The notes: generated by a model not told the origin, from the letters alone. A DNA stretch of 64,000 bases from Pseudomonas sp. URMO17WK12:I2 (GCF_003253735.1 NZ_QKYW01000013.1:28286-92285); one strand, 5' to 3'. Positions 25,869 to 34,567 are shown, numbered from the stretch's first letter. Numbers and translations are program-made.

Positions 25869-27305
25869 ATGTTTGGTTCAAAAGACGACAACAAGACCGC
25901 GGCCCCCGAGCAGGGTGCCGAGAAAGCCGAAAAGCGTGGCCTGTTCGGCTGGCTTCGCAAGAAACCGAGCGAGCCCACGCCAGCCGCCTCCGAGTCGCAG
26001 GCCGAGGTGCCAGAGGCACTGCCGCAAGCATCGCCCGAGCCAGCGCCCCATGAGCCGTTAGCCGAGGCCCCCGCGGCCGTGGAGAGTGCCCCGATCGAAC
26101 GCGACCCGATCGAACGCGATCCGATCGAAACACCTGTTTTCAGCGAGCCGGCCGTAGCTGCTGAGCGCGTGCTCGATGATGCCTCCCGCCATGGCCCCGA
26201 AGCGCTGCCCCAGCCGGTTGCCGAGCAGCCTGCGGCGCAGTCCGAGCATTCGCCTGCACTGGCCACCGGCAGCGATGTGTTGCATGCCGTGCCCGCCACG
26301 CCAGCCGCGGTGCTTACTGCGCCTGCCGAAGCGGTCGCTGAGCCGGTCGTCGAGCAGAACAAACCGTCGGACAACAAGGGTGGTTGGTTCGCCCGCCTGC
26401 GCCAGGGGCTGTCCAAGACCAGCGCCAGCATCGGCGAAGGCATGGCCAGCCTGTTCCTTGGCAGGAAGGCCATCGATGACGACCTGCTCGACGAGATCGA
26501 GACCCGCCTGCTCACCGCCGACGTCGGCGTCGAGGCCACCACGGCGATCATCGGCAGCCTGACCCAGAAGGTCGCGCGCAAGCAGCTGACCGACAGCGAC
26601 GCGCTGTTCAAGGCGCTGCAGGAAGAGCTGGCCGCCATGCTGCGCCCGGTCGAGCAGCCGCTGCAGATCGACAGCGCCAAGCGCCCCTACGTGATCCTGG
26701 TGGTCGGCGTGAATGGCGCCGGCAAGACCACCACCATTGGCAAGCTGGCCAAGAAGCTGCAGGGCGAGGGCAAGAAGGTAATGCTCGCCGCCGGTGACAC
26801 CTTCCGCGCCGCTGCCGTCGAGCAGCTGCAGGTATGGGGCGAGCGCAACAAGATCGCGGTGATCGCCCAGCACACCGGCGCCGATTCTGCCTCGGTGATC
26901 TTCGATGCCGTGCAGGCCGCCAAGGCCCGTGGCATTGACGTGCTGATCGCCGATACCGCTGGCCGTCTGCATACCAAGGACAACCTGATGGAGGAACTGA
27001 AGAAGGTCCGTCGGGTGATCGGCAAGCTTGATGACAGCGCCCCCCATGAAGTGCTGCTGGTGCTGGATGCCGGCACCGGCCAGAACGCCATCAACCAGGC
27101 CAAACAATTCAACCAGACGGTGAACTTGACCGGCCTGGCCCTGACCAAGCTGGATGGTACGGCCAAGGGTGGGGTGATCTTCGCCCTGGCCAAGCAGTTC
27201 GGCCTGCCGATTCGCTATATCGGTGTTGGCGAAGGTATCGACGATCTGCGCACCTTCGAGGCCGAACCCTTCGTTCAGGCGCTTTTCCAGCAGCGGGAGC
27301 AGTGA
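25869..27305 (+). CDS. ftsY: Signal recognition particle receptor FtsY
   Basis: 478 aa GTPase that docks SRP-ribosome complexes at the inner membrane. It has an acidic, Pro/Ala/Glu-rich A domain (1-170), then NG domains: GVNGAGKTTTIGKLAKKL (P-loop), DTFRAAAVEQL, DTAGRLHT and LTKLDGTAKGG. The A domain contains tandem IERDP repeats encoded by a 12-base direct repeat near 26095-26130. The stop overlaps the ftsE ATG by one base. Divergent promoter region is shared with the M16 genes. Confidence 0.97.
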   Translation: MFGSKDDNKTAAPEQGAEKAEKRGLFGWLRKKPSEPTPAASESQAEVPEALPQASPEPAPHEPLAEAPAAVESAPIERDPIERDPIETPVFSEPAVAAERVLDDASRHGPEALPQPVAEQPAAQSEHSPALATGSDVLHAVPATPAAVLTAPAEAVAEPVVEQNKPSDNKGGWFARLRQGLSKTSASIGEGMASLFLGRKAIDDDLLDEIETRLLTADVGVEATTAIIGSLTQKVARKQLTDSDALFKALQEELAAMLRPVEQPLQIDSAKRPYVILVVGVNGAGKTTTIGKLAKKLQGEGKKVMLAAGDTFRAAAVEQLQVWGERNKIAVIAQHTGADSASVIFDAVQAAKARGIDVLIADTAGRLHTKDNLMEELKKVRRVIGKLDDSAPHEVLLVLDAGTGQNAINQAKQFNQTVNLTGLALTKLDGTAKGGVIFALAKQFGLPIRYIGVGEGIDDLRTFEAEPFVQALFQQREQ

Positions 27306-27976
27306 TGATCCGATTCGAGCAGGTCGGCAAGCGTTACCCCAACGGACATGTCGGGTTGCATGAGTTGAGTTTCCGCGTGCGCCGCGGCGAGTTCCTGTTC
27401 GTCACCGGGCACTCCGGCGCCGGCAAGAGCACGCTGCTGCGCCTGCTGCTGGCCATGGAACGTCCGACCTCCGGCAAGCTGCTGCTGGCCGGGCAGGACC
27501 TGGGGCAGATCAGCAATGCGCAGATTCCCTTCTTGCGCCGGCAGATCGGCGTGGTGTTCCAGAACCACCAGTTGCTGTTCGACCGCAGCGTGTTCGACAA
27601 CGTGGCCCTGCCGCTGCAGATCCTCGGCCTGTCCAAGAGCGATATCGGCCGTCGTGTCGGCTCGGCGCTGGAGCGGGTTTCGCTGAGCGACAAGGCCGAG
27701 CTGTACCCCGGCGATCTGTCGACCGGGCAGCAACAGCGCGTCGGCATCGCCCGCGCCATCGTCCATCGTCCGGCCCTGCTGCTGGCCGACGAACCCACCG
27801 GTAACCTCGACCCGCGTCTGGCGGCGGAAATCATGGGCGTATTCGAAGACATCAACCGCCTCGGAACCAGCGTGCTGATCGCCAGTCACGACCTGGCACT
27901 GATCGCGCGCATGCGTCACCGCATGCTCACCCTGCAACGCGGCCGCCTGATCGGCGATGGGGAGGCCACGGAATGA
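27305..27976 (+). CDS. ftsE: Cell division ATP-binding protein FtsE
   Basis: 223 aa ABC ATPase. With FtsX it controls periplasmic peptidoglycan hydrolases at the division site. Walker A is GHSGAGKST, the signature is LSTGQQQR, and Walker B is ALLLADEPTGNLD. The ATG at 27305 shares a base with the ftsY stop; a GTG one codon earlier is possible. Stop overlaps ftsX by 4 bases. Confidence 0.97.
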   Translation: MIRFEQVGKRYPNGHVGLHELSFRVRRGEFLFVTGHSGAGKSTLLRLLLAMERPTSGKLLLAGQDLGQISNAQIPFLRRQIGVVFQNHQLLFDRSVFDNVALPLQILGLSKSDIGRRVGSALERVSLSDKAELYPGDLSTGQQQRVGIARAIVHRPALLLADEPTGNLDPRLAAEIMGVFEDINRLGTSVLIASHDLALIARMRHRMLTLQRGRLIGDGEATE

Positions 27977-28989
27977 GCGCCTCCCGCATGCCGCCACCGC
28001 AGCCGTCGCAACGCGTAGGCGCGGCGCCCAAGAATGCCGAACCGCAAGGCCCGGACAACGAACCGGATTTCCGTACCCTGGCCCGCGCCTGGGTCGAAAG
28101 CCACCGCGCCAGTCTGGTCGACAGCTTGCGCCGCCTTGGAAAGCACCCGATCGGCAGCTTCTTTACCTGCCTGGTAATGGCCGTGGCCCTGAGCTTGCCC
28201 ATGGGTCTTTCGCTGCTGCTCGGCAACGTCGAGCGCCTGGGCGGCACCTGGGAGCGTGCTGCGCAGATCTCGGTGTTCCTCAAGATCGACGCCAGCGATA
28301 GTCAGGGCCAGGCCCTGCGCGAAGAAATCGCCGGCATGAACGACGTGGCCGAAGCCGAGTGGATCAGTCGCGAAAAGGCCCTGGAAGAGTTTCAGCAGCA
28401 GTCCGGGTTGGGCGAAGCCCTCAAGGAACTGCCGAGCAATCCGTTGCCCGGCGCTGTGCTGGTAACGCCCAAGGAAGTCGACAAGGCCACTCTTGAGGCG
28501 TTGCGTTTGCGTTTGGCAGAGCTGCCCAGCGTGGAGCAGGCACAGCTGGACTTGGTCTGGGTCGAGCGTTTGAGCGCAATCCTCAAGTTGGGCGACCGTT
28601 TCGTTTTTGGCCTCACGGTGTTGCTGATCATGGCGCTGCTGCTGGTGATCGGTAACACCATTCGCCTGCATATCGAGAACCGCCGCACCGAGATCGAAGT
28701 GATCAAGCTGGTTGGCGGCACCGATAGCTACGTGCGCCGGCCGTTCCTTTATATGGGTGCGCTGTATGGCCTGGGCGCCGGTGTGCTGTCGTGGCTGGTG
28801 CTGGCCTTTGGGCTGAACTGGTTGAACGATGCCGTGGTGCGCCTGTCCGGATTGTATGGCAGTGATTTCGCCCTGGCCGGCGTGCCGCCGGGTGACGGCT
28901 TCTCCCTATTGCTGGGAGCGGTGCTGTTGGGGTATATCGGTGCGTGGCTGGCGGTGGCGAGGCATCTTCGTGAATTGGCCCCCCGCTGA
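27973..28989 (+). CDS. ftsX: Cell division protein FtsX
   Basis: 338 aa inner-membrane partner of FtsE. It has a cytoplasmic N-terminus (1-60), TM1 (about 63-85), a periplasmic domain (about 86-200) and three further TM segments (about 210-230, 255-285 and 308-328), including the permease-type region NTIRLHIENRRTEIEVIKLVGGT. Typical length. Last gene of ftsYEX. Confidence 0.96.
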   Translation: MSASRMPPPQPSQRVGAAPKNAEPQGPDNEPDFRTLARAWVESHRASLVDSLRRLGKHPIGSFFTCLVMAVALSLPMGLSLLLGNVERLGGTWERAAQISVFLKIDASDSQGQALREEIAGMNDVAEAEWISREKALEEFQQQSGLGEALKELPSNPLPGAVLVTPKEVDKATLEALRLRLAELPSVEQAQLDLVWVERLSAILKLGDRFVFGLTVLLIMALLLVIGNTIRLHIENRRTEIEVIKLVGGTDSYVRRPFLYMGALYGLGAGVLSWLVLAFGLNWLNDAVVRLSGLYGSDFALAGVPPGDGFSLLLGAVLLGYIGAWLAVARHLRELAPR

Positions 28990-29048
28990 AGCGCTAGTTT
29001 GACGCTTCGCTAACACATTGATTTGGTTGATATTGACTATTGATCGGG

Positions 29049-29075
29049 GAACCAGGATGGTGGCTTCCGGTCATA
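29049..29075 (+). promoter_or_regulatory. Candidate sigma-E/AlgU-type promoter for rpoH
   Basis: GAACCA at 29049-29054 and TCATA at 29071-29075 are 16 bases apart, a partial match to the extracytoplasmic sigma consensus (GAACTT, 16-17 bases, TCTGA). AlgU-driven rpoH promoters are known in P. aeruginosa. Match quality is moderate. Confidence 0.35.
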
Positions 29076-29078
29076 TTG

Positions 29079-29095
29079 CGCAGTGCTACACTGCG
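29079..29095. promoter_or_regulatory. Perfect dyad upstream of rpoH
   Basis: CGCAGTG CTA CACTGCG, a 7-bp perfect inverted repeat ending 27 bases before the rpoH ATG and overlapping a possible -10 (TACACT, 29087-29092). It may be an operator or form a leader RNA hairpin. Confidence 0.5.
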
Positions 29096-29121
29096 TATGT
29101 TTCGTGAATCGGAGGATTCGA

Positions 29122-29976
29122 ATGTCCACTTCCTTGCAACCTGTTCATGCTCTGGTTCCAGGCGCCAACCTGGAAGCTTACGTGCATGCCGTTAACAGCA
29201 TTCCGCTGCTGACGCCCGAGCAGGAGCGCGAGCTGGCCGGTAATCTCTTCTACAAGCAGGATCTTGAAGCAGCACGCCAGATGGTATTGGCTCACTTGCG
29301 CTTCGTGGTGCATATCGCGCGCAGTTACTCCGGCTACGGCCTGGCCCAGGCCGACCTGATTCAGGAAGGCAACGTCGGCCTGATGAAGGCGGTCAAGCGC
29401 TTCAACCCGGAAATGGGTGTGCGCCTGGTGTCGTTCGCCGTGCACTGGATCCGTGCCGAAATCCACGAGTTCATTCTCAAGAACTGGCGGATCGTCAAAG
29501 TCGCGACCACCAAGGCTCAGCGCAAACTGTTCTTCAATCTGCGCAGCCAGAAGAAGCGTCTGGCCTGGCTGAGCAATGACGAAGTCAACGCCGTGGCCGA
29601 AAGCCTGGGCGTCGAAGCCCGTGAAGTGCGCGAGATGGAAAGTCGTCTGACCGGCCACGACATGGCCTTCGATCCTGCAGCCGATGCGGATGACGACAGC
29701 GCGTTCCAGTCGCCGGCTCAGTATCTGGAAGACCACCGTTACGACCCCGCCCGGCAGATGGAAGACGAGGACTGGAGCGACACTTCCAGCGCCAACCTGC
29801 ACGAGGCGCTGGAAGCGCTCGACGAGCGTAGTCGCGATATCCTGCAGCAACGCTGGTTGGCCGAAGAAAAGGCCACGCTGCATGAGCTGGCGGCCAAGTA
29901 CAACGTCTCGGCCGAGCGTATCCGTCAGCTGGAAAAGAACGCGATGAACAAGCTCAAGGGCGCCATCGCCGCCTGA
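29122..29976 (+). CDS. rpoH: RNA polymerase sigma-32 factor RpoH
   Basis: 284 aa heat-shock sigma factor. It shows region 2 (FVVHIARSYSGYGLAQADLIQEGNVGLMKAVKRF), the sigma-32-specific RpoH box (QRKLFFNLRSQKKR), and region 4 helix-turn-helix (LHELAAKYNVSAERIRQLEKNAM). The ATG at 29122 has a GGAGG ribosome site; the frame is open upstream but without support. Monocistronic with its own terminator. Confidence 0.98.
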   Translation: MSTSLQPVHALVPGANLEAYVHAVNSIPLLTPEQERELAGNLFYKQDLEAARQMVLAHLRFVVHIARSYSGYGLAQADLIQEGNVGLMKAVKRFNPEMGVRLVSFAVHWIRAEIHEFILKNWRIVKVATTKAQRKLFFNLRSQKKRLAWLSNDEVNAVAESLGVEAREVREMESRLTGHDMAFDPAADADDDSAFQSPAQYLEDHRYDPARQMEDEDWSDTSSANLHEALEALDERSRDILQQRWLAEEKATLHELAAKYNVSAERIRQLEKNAMNKLKGAIAA

Positions 29977-29995
29977 CCCGGCCTGCAACACCCGA

Positions 29996-30029
29996 AGCGC
30001 CCCGACTCTGTTCGGGGCGTTTCTGTTTG
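29996..30029 (+). terminator. Terminator of rpoH
   Basis: The stem CGCCCCGA / TCGGGGCG with loop CTCTGT is followed by a T-rich run (TTTCTGTTT), 22 bases after the rpoH stop. Confidence 0.88.
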
Positions 30030-30059
30030 GGCGGCTCAGGTCTATTGGGTTTTACCCAT

Positions 30060-30135
30060 TGTGGGAGCGGGCCATGCCCGCGAATTCCACAGTTTTTAGT
30101 GGAAAACTGGTTCGCGGGCGTGGCCCGCTCCCACA
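30060..30135. repeat. Paired REP palindromes in inverted orientation (REPIN)
   Basis: A 25-base REP copy at 30060-30084 (GTGGGAGCGGG then CCATGCCCGCG) is mirrored by a copy at 30111-30135 that differs at one base. Each copy carries its own small palindrome. Between them lies a second hairpin (TTCCAC / GTGGAA). This arrangement is the REP doublet form spread by RAYT transposases in Pseudomonas. It sits between the rpoH terminator and the mtgA stop. Confidence 0.9.
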
Positions 30136-30169
30136 GGAAATGACTGGTTTTTCTTCAGACTTGCGTCTG

Positions 30170-30892
30170 TTACTTCGCCCAAAAAGCCGGCCGCGGCGCC
30201 TGCAACTGATCGAGATAGTGGCTACCACCCAGCTGGCGCATCTGTCGGCGAATCCAGTTGGCGCGCTGGTTGACATAACCGCTGGGGCGACCGGCATCGT
30301 ACTGGCGCGGATTGGGTAAGACGGCGGCCAGCAAGCTGGCCTGACGCGCCGACAGGTAGGAGGCACCAGTATTGAAATGGTGCCGAGCCGCAGCCTCGGC
30401 ACCAAACACGCCATCGGCCCATTCGGCGCTGTTGAGGTAAACCTCGAGGATGCGCTGCTTGGGCCACAGCAGTTCGATCAGGCCGGTGAACCACACTTCG
30501 ATACCCTTGCGCAGCCAGCTGCGGCCAGACCAGAGGAACAGGTTCTTGGCCACCTGCTGGCTGAGGGTGCTGGCGCCACGCACCGAGCCGCCTTGCTGGT
30601 TGTGCGACAGCGCCGCCTTGATCGCCTCGACGTCGAAGCCCCAATGCTGGGAGAACTTCTGGTCTTCGCTGGCAATGACCGCAATCTTCAGGTCATCCGG
30701 CAGTTGGTCCCAGGAGCGCCAGGTACGCTGCAGGTCGATCGGCTTGCCGTCGATCCATGATTCGATCTTGCGCTCGACCATCAGCGCCGTGCCCGGTGGT
30801 GGAACCCAGCGCAAGGCGAGCACCAGCAGAAAGGAGCCAGCAATGAACCAGAGCAGCAGCTTCAGCAGGAGGCGGCGAAGGGATCGGAGCAT
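30170..30892 (-). CDS. mtgA: Monofunctional peptidoglycan glycosyltransferase MtgA
   Basis: 240 aa. Polymerises lipid II into glycan strands. A single N-terminal membrane anchor (about 6-28) is followed by a GT51 domain with the catalytic Glu in AVIASEDQKFSQHWGFD, the GASTLSQQVAKNLFLW motif and KQRILEVYLNSAEW. The ATG at 30892 (MLRSLRRLL) gives a normal anchor; its ribosome site is weak, and the frame is open 24 codons further. A run of 15 G lies upstream. Confidence 0.94.
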   Translation of the reverse strand: MLRSLRRLLLKLLLWFIAGSFLLVLALRWVPPPGTALMVERKIESWIDGKPIDLQRTWRSWDQLPDDLKIAVIASEDQKFSQHWGFDVEAIKAALSHNQQGGSVRGASTLSQQVAKNLFLWSGRSWLRKGIEVWFTGLIELLWPKQRILEVYLNSAEWADGVFGAEAAARHHFNTGASYLSARQASLLAAVLPNPRQYDAGRPSGYVNQRANWIRRQMRQLGGSHYLDQLQAPRPAFWAK

Positions 30893-30967
30893 GCGCAGGG
30901 AGCCAGGCTTGTTTGGCCGGTTAGTATACGGCGGCTGATGGTGTTGCGGACAACGCTGCGGCAATCC

Positions 30968-30982
30968 GGGGGGGGGGGGGGG
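30968..30982. repeat. Homopolymer of 15 G
   Basis: An uninterrupted G15 run (C15 on the other strand) in the 149-base divergent region between mtgA and the DUF423 gene. Long G/C runs slip readily and can alter promoter spacing. Confidence 0.9.
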
Positions 30983-31041
30983 CGCGGCCGAGCGGGTGTG
31001 GGCGTAAACTGCACGCTCCTTTTCGGATCGGTGAGAGCGCT

Positions 31042-31413
31042 ATGGTTCGCCTGTGGTTATTGCTGTCGGCCTTCGCCGGCTTTTCCGGGGTCGCGATGGG
31101 GGCGTTCGCCGCCCATGGTTTGAAGAGCCGGCTGAGCGCCGACTACCTGGCGGTGTTCCAGACCGGTACTCACTACCAGCTGATCCACGCGCTGGCCCTG
31201 CTGGGCGTGGCCATCCTGGCGCTGATCGCACCGGGGCGACTGGTGAATCTGGCGGGCGGCTTCTTCGCGGTCGGCATCGTGCTGTTCTCGGGCAGCCTTT
31301 ATGCGTTGACCCTCAGCGGCATCGCCAAGCTGGGCATCATCACGCCTTTTGGCGGCCTGGCCTTTCTGGCCGGTTGGGCCTGCCTGGGTGTGACGGCCTG
31401 GCGCATGGCATGA
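31042..31413 (+). CDS. DUF423 (YgdD-like) small membrane protein
   Basis: 123 aa with four predicted TM segments (about 3-22, 45-65, 70-90 and 97-118). The conserved FSGVAMGAFAAHGLK and FQTGTHYQLIHALALL stretches mark the DUF423 family, whose function is unknown. Divergent from mtgA; thiS follows 92 bases later on the same strand. Confidence 0.88.
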   Translation: MVRLWLLLSAFAGFSGVAMGAFAAHGLKSRLSADYLAVFQTGTHYQLIHALALLGVAILALIAPGRLVNLAGGFFAVGIVLFSGSLYALTLSGIAKLGIITPFGGLAFLAGWACLGVTAWRMA

Positions 31414-31505
31414 GCCGCCGCGAGACCAATGGCGGGCCAGTGCCTTGGTCATCGCCGGGGATCGGGCTAGAATGCCGGCCCTTTCTCCTGTTGTGACGGG
31501 TCGCC

Positions 31506-31706
31506 ATGCATATCCAGTTGAACGGTGAAACCCTCGAACTGCCCGAAGGTGCCAGCGTCGCCGACCTGATCGAGCGCCTGGAGCTGAGCGGGCGCCGCGT
31601 GGCGGTCGAGCGCAACCTCGATATCGTGCCGCGCAGCCAGTACGCCAGCACGGCGCTGGCCGACGGCGACCGCCTCGAAGTGGTCCATGCCATCGGTGGC
31701 GGTTGA
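31506..31706 (+). CDS. thiS: Thiamine biosynthesis sulfur carrier ThiS
   Basis: 66 aa ubiquitin-like protein. Carries sulfur as a C-terminal thiocarboxylate for thiazole formation. The diagnostic C-terminus is HAIGGG, and the internal IVPRSQYAS is typical. It lies 42 bases before thiG, with which it acts. Confidence 0.96.
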   Translation: MHIQLNGETLELPEGASVADLIERLELSGRRVAVERNLDIVPRSQYASTALADGDRLEVVHAIGGG

Positions 31707-31748
31707 GCCCAACGCCGCGCCCTTCCAACTTACTGCAGAGGAATCTCC

Positions 31749-32543
31749 ATGAGCCACGCTGTCAGCGACAAGCCGTTTACCCTGGCCGGCCGCACCTACC
31801 AGTCGCGCCTGCTGGTCGGCACCGGTAAATACAAGGATCTCGACGAGACCCGCGATGCCATCGAGGCCTCGGGCGCGGAGATCGTCACCGTGGCAGTGCG
31901 CCGTACCAATATCGGCCAGAACCCGGGCGAGCCGAACCTGCTCGACGTGATCTCGCCGGATCGCTACACCATCCTGCCGAATACCGCCGGCTGCTACGAC
32001 GCCGTCGAGGCCGTGCGCACCTGCCGCCTGGCCCGCGAGCTGCTCGACGGCCACAAGCTGGTCAAGCTGGAGGTGCTGGCCGACCAGAAGACCCTGTTCC
32101 CCAACGTGATCGAAACCCTCAAGGCCGCCGAAGTACTGGTCAAGGAAGGTTTCGATGTGATGGTTTACACCAGCGACGACCCGATCATCGCCCGCCAACT
32201 CGCCGACATGGGCTGCATCGCGGTGATGCCGCTGGCCGGCCTGATCGGCACCGGGCTGGGCATCTGCAACCCCTACAACCTGCGCATCATCCTCGAAGAG
32301 GCCAAGGTGCCCGTGTTGGTGGATGCCGGTGTGGGAACCGCTTCCGACGCTACCATCGCCATGGAGCTGGGCTGCGAAGCGGTGCTGATGAACAGCGCCA
32401 TCGCCCATGCCCAGCATCCGGTGCTGATGGCGCAGGCCATGAAATACGCCATCGAGGCCGGTCGCCTGGCCTACTTGGCCGGGCGCATGCCGAAAAAGCT
32501 CTATGCCAGCGCCTCGTCCCCCTTGGAGGGGCTGATCCGCTGA
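31749..32543 (+). CDS. thiG: Thiazole synthase ThiG
   Basis: 264 aa. Builds the thiazole phosphate ring of thiamine from deoxyxylulose phosphate, dehydroglycine and ThiS-bound sulfur. TIM-barrel residues include the Schiff-base lysine in HKLVKLEVLAD, and GIGTGLGICNPYN-like (LIGTGLGICNPYNL) and VPVLVDAGVGTASDA for phosphate binding. Co-transcribed with thiS. Confidence 0.97.
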   Translation: MSHAVSDKPFTLAGRTYQSRLLVGTGKYKDLDETRDAIEASGAEIVTVAVRRTNIGQNPGEPNLLDVISPDRYTILPNTAGCYDAVEAVRTCRLARELLDGHKLVKLEVLADQKTLFPNVIETLKAAEVLVKEGFDVMVYTSDDPIIARQLADMGCIAVMPLAGLIGTGLGICNPYNLRIILEEAKVPVLVDAGVGTASDATIAMELGCEAVLMNSAIAHAQHPVLMAQAMKYAIEAGRLAYLAGRMPKKLYASASSPLEGLIR

Positions 32544-32616
32544 AGCGCCTTTGCATAGGCGCCTGACGGGGACATGGGTCCCCGTTTCTCATTCCACTTA
32601 GTGTCCCGAGTACCCC

Positions 32617-33333
32617 ATGAGCGATATCGAGCAAACTCCAGCCGAAGAAAACCCACGGCACATGCGCGCCATCAAGAGCTTCGTGATGCGCGCCGGGCGC
32701 ATGACCGAAGGCCAGCAGCGCGGCTTCGATCAGGGCCTGCCGAAGTTCGGCCTGGAGTTGAGCGATGGCATGCAGGATTTCGACGCGGTGTTCGGACGCC
32801 AGGCGCCGCGCACCTTCGAAATCGGCTTCGGCATGGGCCACTCCACGTTGGAAATGGCCGCGGCAGCGCCTGAGCAGGACTTCATCGGTGTGGAGGTGCA
32901 CCGGCCGGGCGTGGGCGCCTTGCTCAATGGGGTGATGACGCAGAACCTGACCAACCTGCGCGTTTACAGCTGCGATGCCCTGGAAGTACTGCGCCAGTGC
33001 GTGCCCGATGCCGGCCTCGACCGCGTGCTGCTGTTTTTCCCGGACCCTTGGCACAAGGCGCGTCACAACAAGCGCCGCATCGTGCAGCCGGCATTCGCCG
33101 AGCTGGTAAGGCAGAAGCTCAAGATCGGCGGCGTGCTGCACATGGCCACCGACTGGGAGCCCTATGCCGAATACATGCTGGAAGTGATGAACGTGGCGCC
33201 CGGCTATCGCAACCTCGCCGCCGATGGGCGCTGCGTCGAACGGCCTGCCGAGCGCCCGGTGACCAAGTTCGAGCGCCGCGGCGAGCGCCTCGGGCACGGC
33301 GTCTGGGACCTCAAGTTCGAGCGCGTCGACTGA
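32617..33333 (+). CDS. trmB: tRNA (guanine-N7-)-methyltransferase TrmB
   Basis: 238 aa. Forms m7G46 in tRNA. Motifs: FEIGFGMGHSTLEMA (SAM site), IGVEVHRPGVG, and LFFPDPWHKARHNKRRIV, the family signature. Lies 73 bases after thiG on the same strand and 4 bases before a small membrane-protein gene. Confidence 0.97.
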   Translation: MSDIEQTPAEENPRHMRAIKSFVMRAGRMTEGQQRGFDQGLPKFGLELSDGMQDFDAVFGRQAPRTFEIGFGMGHSTLEMAAAAPEQDFIGVEVHRPGVGALLNGVMTQNLTNLRVYSCDALEVLRQCVPDAGLDRVLLFFPDPWHKARHNKRRIVQPAFAELVRQKLKIGGVLHMATDWEPYAEYMLEVMNVAPGYRNLAADGRCVERPAERPVTKFERRGERLGHGVWDLKFERVD

Positions 33334-33337
33334 GCCG

Positions 33338-33682
33338 ATGACTCGCCTGTCGAGACGCCAGGCTCGCCGCGTCGGCCATGCGCGCAATCGCCCGCAGTGG
33401 CAGGTGCCTCAGCCCAGCGCTCGCGCCGTCTGGGCGATGCGCCTGCTGTTGCCGGTGACTGCGCTGGTCATGGCGACCTGTGCCGCATTGCTGCTGTTCA
33501 CGGTGGCGCAGGCGCTGCATAGCGGCGTGGCCATATCGCCTTCCAGGATCGGCCCGGCGACCTTTTACCCGCTTGCCACCCACCCGCTGGGCTACGGCCT
33601 GACGCTGCTGCTGCACAGCGGGATCGCCTTTGCCATGGCCGGTTTGGGCTGGTTCTGCTGGCGCGTATCGCGGCTGCGCTGA
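33338..33682 (+). CDS. Small membrane protein of unknown function
   Basis: 114 aa. A basic N-terminus (about 1-30, many Arg) precedes two hydrophobic helices (about 34-58 and 86-108). It follows trmB by 4 bases and is likely co-transcribed and perhaps coupled. I recognise no domain; a small protein occupies the same place after trmB in P. aeruginosa as I recall. Its stop abuts the convergent EamA gene. Confidence 0.75.
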   Translation: MTRLSRRQARRVGHARNRPQWQVPQPSARAVWAMRLLLPVTALVMATCAALLLFTVAQALHSGVAISPSRIGPATFYPLATHPLGYGLTLLLHSGIAFAMAGLGWFCWRVSRLR

Positions 33683-34567
33683 TCAGGCCGTGGCACCACG
33701 CAGCTGCTGCAGCAGGCGCGGGCCGAACACATTGATCAGCAAGCCGAGCATGACAATGGCTGCGCCGATCCATTGCACGCTGCTCAACGCCTCGCCGAGA
33801 AACAGCCACGCCGAGCTGAGACCGACTATCGGCACCAGCAGCGAGAACGGCGCCACCTGGCTGGCTGGGTAGCGGGACAACAGACGGCTCCACAGGCCGT
33901 AGCCTAGCAGGGTGGCGATAAAGGCCAGGTAGGCAATGACCAGCACCGAGCTGAGCGAAATATTGCGCAGCGCCGTCTCGATCTGCGCCGGGCCCTCCAG
34001 TATCAGCGACAGGGCCAGGAACGGCAGCGGCGGAATCAGGCTGCCCCAGACCACCAGGCTGACCAGGTTGACCTTGCCGATGCGCTTGGTGACCACGTTG
34101 CCCAGCCCCCACATCGCCGCCGCGCACAGGGTCAGTACGAAGCCGGCCAGGGTAAAGGCGCGCCCGCTTTCGCTGCCGATCAGCAGCAGGCCCGCCGCTG
34201 CCACCACCAAGCCGATCAGGCTGCTGCGCCGCACCGTCTCGCCGATGAACAGCGCGGCGAATCCCAGGGTGAAGAACGCTTGCGCCTGCAGCACCAGCGA
34301 CGCCAGGCCCGCCGGCATGCCGGCGTACATCGCCGAGAACAGAAAGGCGAACTGCCCCAGGGAGATGGTCAGGCCGTAAGCCAGCAGCCAGCGCAGCGGC
34401 ATGTCCGGGCGACGGATGAACAGAATGGCGGGAAAGGCGGCGAGCGTGAAGCGCAGGGCGCCGAGCAGCATGGGCGGCACGCCATCGAGGCCGACCTTGA
34501 TGATCACGAAGTTGACGCCCCAGGCGATGATCACCACGACGGCCAGCAGAATATCCTTGGGTGTCAT
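33683..34567 (-). CDS. EamA/DMT family transporter
   Basis: 294 aa with about ten TM helices in two EamA repeats (IAWGVNFVIIKVGLDGVPPMLLGALRF at the first; GLSSAWLFLGEALSSVQWIGAAIVMLG at the second). It is closest in style to the O-acetylserine/cysteine exporter EamA or RhtA-type amino-acid exporters. Substrate not determinable. Monocistronic; stop is adjacent to the convergent gene stop. Confidence 0.88.
   Translation of the reverse strand: MTPKDILLAVVVIIAWGVNFVIIKVGLDGVPPMLLGALRFTLAAFPAILFIRRPDMPLRWLLAYGLTISLGQFAFLFSAMYAGMPAGLASLVLQAQAFFTLGFAALFIGETVRRSSLIGLVVAAAGLLLIGSESGRAFTLAGFVLTLCAAAMWGLGNVVTKRIGKVNLVSLVVWGSLIPPLPFLALSLILEGPAQIETALRNISLSSVLVIAYLAFIATLLGYGLWSRLLSRYPASQVAPFSLLVPIVGLSSAWLFLGEALSSVQWIGAAIVMLGLLINVFGPRLLQQLRGATA

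Noticed and set aside
28990..29048. FNR/Anr box in the TTGAT-rich region before rpoH
   Set aside because: Several TTGAT half-sites occur but none pairs with ATCAA at the required spacing.
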